Source: Pisaster brevispinus (taxonomy: Eukaryota > Echinodermata > Asteroidea > Forcipulatida > Asteriidae). From it: a stretch of 64,000 nt of DNA. A program made the position numbers and the translations under genes. Below, piece after piece: positions 1-12,500 of the stretch (within the stretch, counting starts at the first letter, position 1; the number at the start of each line of letters is the position of its first letter). The notes beneath the pieces are model-generated. The model was not told the DNA's origin. It saw only the letters and a list, made by a program, of their open reading frames with translations, and made no database searches. The stretch is taken from positions 2,596,541 to 2,660,540 of the forward strand of contig JAMKCF010000022.1 in the NCBI GenBank assembly GCA_023634235.1, read 5' to 3'.

Positions 1-392
1 TGGCCCGATGCTAAAATGGCCGACCTCGAGCCTGCGGTCCAGTGTCAAATTCAAGCCCTGCTCATCACGAAAACATCCTTTTTGCGTAGCTGTTAATAAA
101 AAAACAAAATGTGATGATGTAGTCATGATACTTCACAGAGAGAGGAAAAAACAACAACAATGCACTTGCCCCCATGCCCCTGGTCATTGCCTCGGTGCCC
201 CTTGAGGTGTTCCTGAATGATTTGTGATTGCAATTCCCCCCCCCCGTTAGATACCCTACCACAACGAAGTATCATTCCGAAAAGGTATATACATGTAGTA
301 ACTTGATTTAACCAATCTCTTACTTTTACTTCAAGCCTGTTTGTAGGTTTGTAGTTTTTGAATTTTTTGGGGGCGAATTTTTTATTTTCCAG
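1..392. other. Partial KIF19 intron (left edge)
   Basis: Non-coding. Bases 1-62 resemble 1009-1069 in the same orientation (tggcccgactctaaaa...ggtccagtgttaa...caagccctg), a dispersed repeat. The missing upstream KIF19 exons would join through this intron. Confidence 0.6.
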
Positions 393-518
393 ATTTACAA
401 TGAGATGATCCGTGACTTGTTGAATCCTGCATCAGGTTACTTAGACCTGAGAGAAGATGCGTCTGGAAATGTCCAAGTTGCTGGCATCTCTGAGGTCTCA
501 ACTGACTCCACTAAAGAG
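393..518 (+). CDS. KIF19: KIF19 exon A (motor, beta-strand/loop before switch I)
   Basis: The acceptor is a pyrimidine tract ending in ag at 391-392 and the donor is gt at 519-520 (gag|gtacgt). It encodes 42 residues, phase 0 at both ends, beginning [20 protein letters not shown]. The phase matches the next exon. It is the first KIF19 exon in the window. Confidence 0.93.
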
Positions 519-3500
519 GTACGTGCCCCCACCCCAAATCTACCTCCTTTTCTCCCCATTATCAAAGTAAATAAATCCAACAACAATAAAAATAAAAAAA
601 AATTAACTTGGAAAAAAGCTTCAATAAGAATGAGACAAACAACGGTCAAACAAGCATTTTCTTCACAAGAAAGAAGAACTAAGGAATTGGCGGTCTCACA
701 GATCGTCTGTCATGGCTGCGCTGTTCCATTGTTTTAATGGCCAACCTTGGGAGAAATATCCAGGGCTTGTAGCTCAAAATTGTTACTGGACTAGAATTTA
801 TTTTACAAGACCAGAATCAAAATGAGTTGCACAACCACCGAGAGAAAATCGATCTCATTTGTCTTATGTGTAGTACTTCGATACTGAAGAGAATTGAAAG
901 ATATTGATCAGATTCCTAGACAACATTTCTTCACAAAACATATTACACAATGAAGTAGCCTATTATTATTCACTTGAAAAACACAAGACTGCAGGGCTTG
1001 TGAGTTTACTGGCCCGACTCTAAAACCACTGGCCTCAGGCCTGTGGTCCAGTGTTAATTTCAAGCCCTGGTTGGGGTGAATTTCTTCTTCTGTTTCAAAT
1101 GCAAAGTTGCAATCAGGAAGCCAGGAAAAGCCATTGAAATAATCCTTGCCAATGTTCTCTATATGTTGTACTGCACTTTCAAAGTACTGTTGTTGTCTTA
1201 GCTCCTTTTTATATTTCTTTGTTTAAGAACTTTACTGTCCTGTTCGGGAGCTTTAATCAATTTTAGATATGTAAATTTTCCATTTTTATCTTCTTAAAGA
1301 GTGGACAATAAAGAATTAATAATAATAAGGGAATAAAAGAGTGGCGACGAGTTCTTAAATGGCCGTTTAAAACCGGCAGGGTCGTGGCCATGCGATAAAG
1401 GCCCGAACTGAAGGCGAGGGCCTTTATCGCACGGCCACGACCCTGCCAGTTTTAAACGGCCGCTTAAGAACGAGTCACTACTCTTTTATTCCCATTCATA
1501 AATGCCCTTTTGTTAAAAAGCGAAAAAATGTTATAGACAATCTGTAACAATCTGCTTCACAGCTTTGAAGTTTGTACATTTTCAAAAAATGTTTCAAACA
1601 TTCTGTTTGGTGTGCGTTGGGTTGTGTGTGCGCGCGTGTAAAAATAGACTACGCGCTGGTACTAATAGCTATATATTGCGTTCCCCGTAATTAAATTGGC
1701 GTACATGAGCTTGCGCGCCCAACACGCGAAGCCAGCCGGTTTTAAACAGCTCTAGCTATGTCTTTATCAGCCGTTTAAACACCCCCACGTGACATGCTCT
1801 CCACCAATAGGAATAGCGAAACTGTCCGGGGTATTTATGAATAATAATTTATCTGAAACATCTGCTTCATCTGAGGCATTACTTTGTTCTTTAACGTATA
1901 GGGTATAATAAACAGTCTGGTAATATCTAAACATTGAAACTAGAGGTGGGTGGGTTTGTTTAATGGTTTTGAAGATAGATCAATTTTTTTAAAGTATTGA
2001 TTACTCTGATTGGCCCAAAGGCATATCACGATTAACTATTGAAAATGTTGAAGAGTCTGTTTTGACAGTAAGTAAGTCGTCATTTAACTTAATCGGGCTA
2101 ACCCATAAATCATCCCCTCGGATTGTGATTAATTTGGCAACTGCTCAATCCGGAACTGTTGTACTGTAACAAGACTTGTAATTCCCTGTTGACCTTCGGA
2201 GTAAAAAAAAGAAGAAGAAGAAAAAAAAGGGTCTTTAATGACAGGTGCTTGTCACCCCCCCCCCCCTGCTGTAGGCAGATGGAAGAAATGTTGTTTTTCT
2301 GTGGACAGTGACAGCTGCATGTTGATTATTTCTAAAAAAGTTGTCAACTACTTGATGAGCACCTCCAGGCGCATACAGTGCGTTGTGTAAAGATGCAATG
2401 GTTCTTTGGATCAGCTTAGGGGAAGGGGGAGTGGGTGGGGGAGTGTGGCGAGGGAAATTGTTTGGACCGATGGAAGTTTCATGACTATTCTTGAGTAGAA
2501 TTCTTGAATTGTTGTCGGTAGTTTGGAACAATTTCATAGAGCTGCTTAAGCAGAAAATAATGCTTAACAATTTCCTGCTAAGCAGAAATGAGCAGGACAC
2601 CAGTCACAAATTGTACACGTGACATAGTAGTTTGGCTGGTAACCTTATTCTGGTAAGCAAAATTTTATTGTGCTTAGCAAATTTTTGTGCTTAAACAGCT
2701 CTATGAAATTGGGCCCAGGTTCCTGGTAGGTGATTCAAACACTCCGTGCTTTCTCCCAAAAATTCTTTCTGGGTAAGACAGGTGACATTGTTGAAAACTT
2801 TACAGTCAATGTTGGGTTGAAGATAGACAAATTTACTTAAGTTGGTTTTTAACCTGCGACCTCCTGATTAACGTGCGGGCACTCCACCAACCGAGCTATC
2901 CAGCCCTATGTTGGCGGTCTCCCTATTTTGTCAATATCTTTGTTTGGGGGTGCCAGTCAGAAGCCATTCAACCTGTAACTGCAGTGTAGTCAGGGATCAC
3001 ACCCAAGTTTCCGATACAGACTACGAAGCGGCAGCAGAGGGATCACCTTAAGAGGATGCAACTTGTTATTTCAAATATCAAATCATAAACCTCAAGGGAA
3101 ACTGACTGCATTAAACAAGTTTACAGTTAAGAAATTCAATGTTTTATTTGTGTGGGGGAAAAAAAGGAAGCAGACAAAAGGGAAACAAACTTGTAAGAAG
3201 TACAGCGGCTTTTGTCCTAGACTGGGTATTAGTGATCTTATTGTTTGAACATATTGATTGTTTTTAAGAAATGAATGAGCAGTTTATTTCATGAGTTGGT
3301 GATTGGGTATTTTAATGTTTGGAAATGGCGGTGGACTCGGAAAATTGATTGAACTACGAATGATACCTACAGACTGTTTCCCCCTGGGAACTGTAAATTG
3401 CCAATTTTGAATCGCTGTTATGGAGGGATGGTACTTAATGATGTCGTTAATGTTGAGCATGGTTGCGGTCATTGTGGCAAACATGTAATAAAATAGGAAG

Positions 3501-6500
3501 AGCTTTGTTTAGTAAAATTCACTGTTAAGAGCTTTAAGAGCAAGGTATATCGTCCGTTTTGGGCGGAAACATAAATTTTTCTCTGACGGTCAATTCTAAG
3601 GAACATTATTTTCTTGCCTGCTGCATCGAAATTAACCCCAGGTACAATAGTACATTTACCACTAAGTAATTATAATTTGATTAACTTGTGTAGTTAGAAT
3701 TTAAAATGTTATGGGCAATTTTGAGTTGAAAATTTTACTGTCTCTTTATTGGTGGACTGTTATTCTGTTGTATGTGGAAGTTTGGTTCTCTTTAAGGAAT
3801 GCCATTTAATTTTTGAGCATTTTTTTCATAATATTATATTGAACTATTGATTTATCTGTAATAATAATAAATAAAGCTGCAATATCTTTTGAACTATAGT
3901 TGGTAAAAAAAAAAATGTGTGTGTGTAACAACCATTTTAAGACCACTCTTTGCATACAAGGTGTTAAAGAAATTATGACAAACATAAATTTTTTAGTGTC
4001 TTAGAAATTGTATAAAAAATTTCTTTCTTATTGTCATATCTTAAGTTCTGTTCATGTGATTGACTGTATAGATTATTTAAATTCTAAATATATTAAAATT
4101 CCGATATAAACTTTTTGAGATAGCAAAAATTGTTTTCATTTTGAGGTACGGTTATTTTTCCACAGTGACATAGTGACTACTACATCATTGATCTCAGTTT
4201 CGATGTTTACATTAAAAAAAATATTTCATCCACTGAAACAAAGGTCAAGTTCAATACTCACAATTTAGCACTAGAGCTCTTAGACTTGGGAATATTTTTT
4301 TCACTTCACATTCTGGTTTCAACTGGAAGATCAAGTTAGGGTCATCTCAGTGTGACTTTTGTTAAGCTTTTGAAGGCCTTTCATGTGACTTATAGATTGT
4401 TAAAACAGCTTCTGTACTTGTGGAGTTATGTTTTTTTGGAATAATAAACTTATTTATTTCTCTGTAGGTGATGTCATTATTAATGGAGGGTAACAAGGAA
4501 AGAACTCAAGAGCCAACTGCTGCCAACAAGACGTCGTCTCGATCTCACGCCGTGCTACAAGTCACAGTCAAAGAGCGTAACCGGGTGCATACAACATCGC
4601 AGAAAGTGCGCATCGGAAAGTTGTTCATGATTGATCTAGCTGGGTCAGAGAGGGCTTCGCAGACAAAGGTTGGTCTGATGTTGATTGGATTTTTTTTCTT
4701 CTGTTTTCAGGTTTTATCAAGATAACTCTTGGCGGCAATCCTTTTTCTCAGAAAAAAAAGAAGAAGATTTAAACAAACATGATGTGATACTACATTTCAC
4801 TTGGCTTTGACTCTACTCAGTGGAATTCTATCCCTCACTTTTACTTTTCACCTACCCACAGAACCTTCCCGAAATAAGCCATTAACGATTTGAATAATGT
4901 CTGGTACAATGACTTGCTTGATCACAAGTTGCCGCTTGAAATTGATTTCCTCAGACTATCGAGAGAGTTGCTACGTCACATGATTCATAAGAGACGGTGA
5001 ACACACTCACACAATTTTGAATGTATTAGTTTTCTTTAGTCTGGCGGTAACTCGTGACTAAGCAAGTCATTGTGCCAGACTTTACTCAAATCTAACCCGA
5101 CAAATGGCTCATTGACCCCCCAACATTTTAACGTCATTAATTGTTTTCAAAGTGATCCACAAGAGTTGCCAGAACTATCAGAACCAAATGGAAAAGAAAT
5201 AAGACCACTACTTAATTCAAAATAAAAGGGATGTCTACTACACACAAGAAATGACAATAAAAAGAGAGTTATTTTTTTTATTTAAGATTTTCGGCATAAA
5301 AATACAAAAGCCTGTTAGTGCCATTGCTGTTTTGTTATCGTCAGTTTTAATTTTCAAGAGCATTTATTTCTATGTGGGAAAATAAAAAGAGCTGCTCTTG
5401 CAAAAATATAAATGACTGCTTTTGAAAATAAAACAGAGCACTAATGGGCCTATACAGAATAGTTTCATTTAGAATTGTCCTGGTTGAGACAAAAGTTGAA
5501 AAAGACTGTCATTCATAGATGTGTCAGACCCAAACCTGAACAAATTGCTGGAAAAACTTTCTGGTGTGAGGTTCAAGTGATAGATTCTTAGATGTTTACA
5601 GGGGGACACTTGCTATTTGCTGGTTTTTTTTTACGACTTGAACTTTGTTTTCCTCCCATACCTTCCTTCCCACTGAAGAATCGTGGTAAGCGGATGATAG
5701 AGGGCGCACACATCAACCGCTCATTACTGGCTCTCGGTAATTGCATCAATGCGCTGTGCGAGGGCGGTAAATACGTCAATTACAGAGACAGCAAACTCAC
5801 TAGGATATTAAAGGTAGGTTTTGTTTCAGCTTGCAATATTCTGCAATCTCTTCCCAAAATTATTTCTGGACAAACCCTACAAAAATTAATTTTATGCCCA
5901 AGTAGTTTTATGGCACACGCAGATCCTTTTCATTTTATTGGTTGAACAAATGTGTTGTCCTTTATTTTGCCATGTATATGGCCGCAACACCTCAACATTT
6001 AATATAGGAGTCCTATATGGAGAATTAAAGGACTTTTGGGACTATTCGCAGCACCATTTCCAAAAAATGTTCCCCAACCATTTGTCCAGACGAGGCAAGG
6101 TCGTGTCACAGCAGACAAGGCTGGTGTGTACATGGAGTTGTCCACATTCTGGGTGGACGAGTTTCCGTGTTTTTTGTTGTTGTTTATTTTGAACAATATT
6201 TTCAAATGACAAGGATCTATGTGTGCGTTTTATCAAACAAATATTGAATGCATTGCATTTGTGCATTGTAGTAGAACAAAACAACTCGGCAAAATGTGGC
6301 TTTCTATTTCACAAGGCGAACAGTCCAGATTTCACCTTGTGATTATGTTCTGCGACAATGCACTCATATGCATGCAATATTTGTATGGATTATTTGTTTG
6401 TTTTTCAACATGATTTCTAAAAGCACTTTACACATTTTCTATATTAGGATTTTTTTTCTGGTCTCACAGTCATTTTAGTGTTTTTTGATCTTGTCAAGTT

Positions 6501-9500
6501 AAAGTCTTTGTCCTTAAAATCAATTTTGCTTCAGTTCCCAACATGTCAGCCATATTACACACATTTCCATGTTGTATCTGTGTAATGAATTAATTTATTT
6601 CAATTTGTCTATACAATTGTATGGTTTAGCTTTTAAACAGTGCCATTTTTTTTTTTTTAAACTGTGTTCAGTGCCCTAGAGCAAGCCTAGGGCGCTTTAT
6701 AAATGTTGGTATTATTAGGTGTTCGGGCTTTAAGCCCGAACAACTCATTGTTATTGTTCTTTTTTTTTCTCTTTTTTTTTAGTTTATCTTTTTCTTTTCA
6801 GTGGGCTTTGTCCGCAAGCAAACGCATACTTGCGAACCTTTGATCAACTTGAAACTTCATGTGAACTTAGAACATAACTAGCAGAAGCTGAGGAATTTTT
6901 TTACGTCACGATTACGTTATCGGATGTCAAATTACAAGCCATTTAAGGTCAAAAAGTGACCATATGCAAATGCTTCTATGTTTGTGAATATTAAAGCTAT
7001 GATGCTCATAATTGGGCATTGGATAGATCAAGACTGGGGCAACATTTGAAAAGGTAACGCCAAAATCGTATGACCTTAACTTCTAGGTCGTTACCCTAGG
7101 TCGAAGTTTACCTTCGATTTTTTTCTTTAAAAAATCACGTTTTGGGCTTTTCTACAGCATAACTCAAGATTGAAATCGAATTGACGGTTGAAACTTATCA
7201 GACAATTGGACCTCAGTATCAATACGCTACAAACATGATGATGTCATGATGACGCCATCGGGTATTGAATTACATTAAATCAAAGTTTAATACTTGTAAA
7301 AAATCATAACTCATGAACCACATGTTGGATTTTTACAATCTACACATCATCGGATTGGTCGTTAAAAGTTCAACAAACGCTACACACAACATGACCCCAT
7401 TTGACCTTGGCTTCCGGTTCAAACCGGAAGTTGAAAGTTTGAAAAATTCATATCTCAACAACTATGTAATATTTTAACATGAATTTTGCATGAGGTTATA
7501 GATGAGTTATCCTCCCGAAACTTTTGCACAGAGATTATAGCATTTTAATCTTTGCATCTGGTCAAAACCGGGCGTCAAAGCGCTCGTGTCTGTTGATTTT
7601 CATTGTATGACAACGCACGATAGTGTAGGCCAACACAATCATACGCCGACACTGTACATGTACACAGCCACGCGGTGCGCACGTGTACAATGCTAGTCTT
7701 GGTGCAAGACGTTCTTAGCCTGTTTTTTTCCTGACCGATTGGTCATAGAATTGGCTGTGTCACGCTTCACCAATAGAGGGCGCTCTATACATATCATTGA
7801 ACTCCTGTTCATGTACAGACATAATACCTAGACCTTTCCATTGTTGATAAACAAACAGCGCTGGTTGGCATGGACCGCCGAATGTTAGTAAAACATTCAA
7901 TCGTGTTAACAGAAGTTTTAACCAAATTCAACATTTTCGGCAAGCTTCTAATTAAATAAAATACCTCCCAAGATCAGTTGCTTTGTTTCCAATAAATTCA
8001 ACACTATTTTTGAATATTTGTGTAACGTTGTTACAAACTGTAGCTATCTGTTTTTGTTTTGCATTTGATGGCTTTCCATAGTTTTCTTGAGCTGTGACGT
8101 TGCAAAAGAAAGGTCTATAGACCGACAGCGCCTATAAAAATCAACGTCTGGATACCGTAATTTTGAAAGCACCCGACCATACCCAAACTATGGGCAAATT
8201 CCGCGAAAACGCAAGCAAAAACACGTTTTTTTTTATCGATTCAAACGTTCTGACATCAACCCAATTACACTGACTCCGAAAATACCCGAACACCTAGTGT
8301 TTGTTTCAACAAACACTAAAGCTCTAGTGTATTCTTATATTTGTTCTAAAAAAAAAATACACACAAACGTTGTCCGCTAATGTTTTGCTTTTTCCCAAGC
8401 TCGTATGGTCATGAAACTTGGCAACCATTTTACACATGATTAGTGGATGAAACAGAAGTTTTCACGTAATGATGACGTCATCTGATGATTTATTAGGTAG
8501 TTAAAAGTCATTAATTTTTCTCAAATTTCCAGCTTTTTTTTTACAACAAACATAACTCAAAGACCGCGGACTTTCAATTCTTTCTTTTTTCTTGAATCTA
8601 AAGAACATCGGATACTTATCATTTCGTACATTCGTAGATGTATTTCTAGGTGAAAACGAGCGTTAAAATATTGAAATCTAATGCAATACCGAGCGCACAG
8701 TGTGGCATCCAAACCAGTATGACGTGCACACATAACCGCACAGCGTGCAGCATGCAGCCATATAATGTACATTGTGTGCAAATCCTGGATAGCCCATTGA
8801 ATATCATTGCGTTGTTTATTCGTGTACATGTATGTACTAACAACACGTTGTCCTGCACTTAAACCCAAACTCATTCAAAGTTCAGTGTGAATTTAGTTCC
8901 GTTGTGCTCGTCTGATGGCTTAATGGAAAACAAGGAATAAAAGGGGAAGTTTAACTGAGATGTCCACCTGCTTTATGGATTTGTATGACTTTGACTAAAT
9001 GACAAAAACTTCAACTGAAAAACAACGACATTGGTTCGTTTCTCATCAAACACCGACAGGCCTGCGGAGCGGGGGTGCTGTGGGTGCTGCAGCACCCCCA
9101 ACTTTTTGGATGGGGGTGCTGGTATATACTAACGCACCCGGAGCTGGAATATTATACTAAAGAACCCAGGGATAAATAAATACAAAACAGAAAACACAAA
9201 AACAAAAGCAAACAAACAAGCACACAAAAAACTTAAACATACATTAAATCACAAATATTTAAGGAACTTACACAAAAATACAAATTTCAATCACAAAAGA
9301 AAAGTGATATGCAAAATAAAAGGCAGTAAGAAATACTTTAATAGATACAAAAAACACCTGTTTTCAAAGTTGAGGCCTACATAGAATACAAATAATTACA
9401 AGCCGAAAAAAGGATGTAAATAATTCAACAAATTCCCATTGTAAAAAGTAAATAAATTTAGATGCACATTGTTTTGAAGTAACTCAAAACCAAACACATA

Positions 9501-12500
9501 TTTCACAAACAAAAATAATACTACTGCATACAGAAACTATTAAAAAATATTAATAAAAAGCTTAATACGTGCTTTTACAATGCAGATTTAAAAAATGGGA
9601 AACACCATGAGCGAGGAACACACTGTGCGCGCCATACAACACAGTTTCAAAATAAACAAACAAGTCAGGATTAAACGAACAACTCTGTAATAATCAAACA
9701 ACTCAGAAATAAACGAACAACTCAGAAATAAACGAATATTGCAGAAATAAACCAACCTCGGAATTAAACCAACCAATAACACAATAGTTTTCAAATGCTT
9801 TTACCTGGCCTCAAATGCTCACTTATTTATTGCTGTCATTAGTTTTGAAACATTGTCATGATGATGAAAGAAAATGACATTCAAGCTAAATAATTTCATC
9901 GTTATTATCATTTTACAACAAGTCAACTGAGAAATGGGGAAATTAATAATGATCTACAAAGCCTTTACAACTATTTTGTTCATGCTTAAAAATAAAAAAA
10001 AATAAAAAATTGCAATAAAAATTACCAGTAGCCGTTAACGAGAAGCACTTATTGTTCCCTTGGCACTTACCACTTCTGAACCTGACATACTCCGTTATTC
10101 GGTGCCAATATTAACAAAAAGGACGTTAATTGTACGTAAACAACTAGCCTTGGAAATATTAAAAAATTTAAACCACAATTCTAGAAATTCACTGCACGAG
10201 TCTCCAAAACTAAACATCTTTTCAGCATACTTGAGCGATAAGAATGGGGTCAAAAATATCCAGACCGCGAAGGTTTTTGGACCATAATGGAGTAAGAAAT
10301 AGGTAGACTGGGTACCCTGTGTTCACGTTCAAAAGACTGTGCAAGTCTGGCGACGAAAAGGTCACCATTGAGTTTCCGGGCACCTCTGAGCCATCAGCTA
10401 ATGGGAGATTAACAGAGGCGCAAGTTTAGGTGATTTATTTATTTATTTATTTATTTTTTTTTTTTTTACATCACTTGTTTCCACATTTTGGTGGAATGGC
10501 TACATTACTGACAATTTAATAAGTAAAATTAAAATAAAATCGTGAAAATAAAGATTAATAAACCCTGCTCAACATCCTATCGCTTTGAGCGGCTGGTTGG
10601 TCCAGTGGCTACCTTTTAACCACTAGATGGCCCAGTCGCCCAAAGCGATACGCTGTAACATGCGGCGGGAAACTCTCACCAGCTTGTGCTTGTAGAAAAA
10701 AAACGTGACATCAAAATAAAACTAAATAGCCATTGGTATGCTTTGTTCGAGTCAATGGCAATCATTATTAATTATTAATTTCCCCCTGACTGGTAAAATA
10801 TTAATAAGGATGAAATTATTTAGCTTTAATGTAATGTTTCAATCATCATCATGGTAATGTCAAAAACGCAAAGATTATAAGCAATTGATCAGTGAGCATT
10901 TGATGCCAGGGATAAGCCTTCAAAAACTATTGTGTTCATCCTTATAAAAAATTTACGAGAGGCACTTATTGCTCCCTTTGGTCTTATCACTTCTAAACCT
11001 GACATGTTCCGTTATTCAATGACAATATTATTAACGAAAGGACGATAAATGTACGTAAACAACTATGCATTGGAAATATTTTTCAATTTGAGCCACGATT
11101 CTAGTAATGTACTGCAAGAGTCTCGAAAAACTAAATATCTTTAAACCCAACATCGCCTCGTCATTTTGGGGTTGTCATTTTGCAAAGTACACTAATAATA
11201 TTCCTGCCCCCCCCCCAAAAAAAGGAGAGATTTAAGTGCCAAATCGTGTCTCTGGTTGTACGAAAGAGCATTTTAAGAACTTAAGCGGGCCGTAAAGAGC
11301 TTGCGTAAAGAGCCTTGGACAAGGCTAATGAAACCACAAAGGTTTTCGGCATGATGGCGTCATCAATGACGTCAAAACATTAAATCAATGTTTAATTTTT
11401 ACCCCCAAAACATATCTGGAAAACTATAACTGCTACATACCAGATCTTTGGTCCATGTGGACCATGGAGTGTATTTTTTTAATTTGACACAAAGTGTGAC
11501 CCTCTGTGACCTTTACTTCTTTTCGAAACTGAAAGATGATTATTCCATGCTTCAAAACATCATATCCCATTAACCAAAAAAGGGTTGAGACCTAAAACTT
11601 TACATACTTAGACCCGAGTGTGTAGATCAAACCGCAGTTATTTTCGGGATGATGACGACACGATGGCGTCCTTACATTAAATTAACCTTTATCCGGAGAA
11701 CCAAAATTTGTATGTACATGACTTGCACCATCCCCAATGATTACACAAACTGTGTCTCTCTGTGAGCTTCAATTCTGGTCAAAACTGAGAGCTTAGGTGA
11801 AAAAAATCACTCCTGGTTCTCGTTTTGAGGCCTGCAAACAATATGATCTTGAAATCAGATGGTCCCTCTATATCGAATACAGTTTTACCCATAGGACTTT
11901 CAATTCCAGCAAAACAATAACTAAAAGCCTGTAACACTTTCAAAAACTTAGCAGATACTTATGAATCTCAATGTCTTGATAATATAATGAGCTATGAAAA
12001 CGGAATGATTTCATCAGTTTTTAATTTATCAAAGTTTTTTAGTTCAAATTCGAAATCTTCTACCATTCACTTTACCTATCAATTTGTCAAACTAAGTTAT
12101 GTTTTTTCGGTTTTCTCTTTGAAAACATTACCTCTGCTAACTCGAAAATGTCTACACTGAACACCTTGTTTTTGTTATGCAACAAAAACTTATGTCTAGT
12201 TTTTGTTATTATTATGTTTAATGCTTATTTTATGTGACCACTTTATGCATCTGCATGTAATTGTAATTCGTAACATGGAATTTATTGATTGATTGATTTA
12301 TGATTGATTGATTGATTGATTTATGATTGATTGATTGATATATGATTGATTGATTTATAATTGATTTATTTATGGTTGGTTGTTTGATTTATGATTAATT
12401 TATGATTGATTGATTGATTGATTTATGATTAAGCGATTGATTTATGATTGCTTGATTTATGATTCATCGTTTAATTCATGATTGAATGATTGATCGATTT

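Noticed and set aside
2235..2600. 121-codon minus-strand ORF
   Set aside because: Overlaps the family A MITE, has no recognisable domain and is low in complexity.
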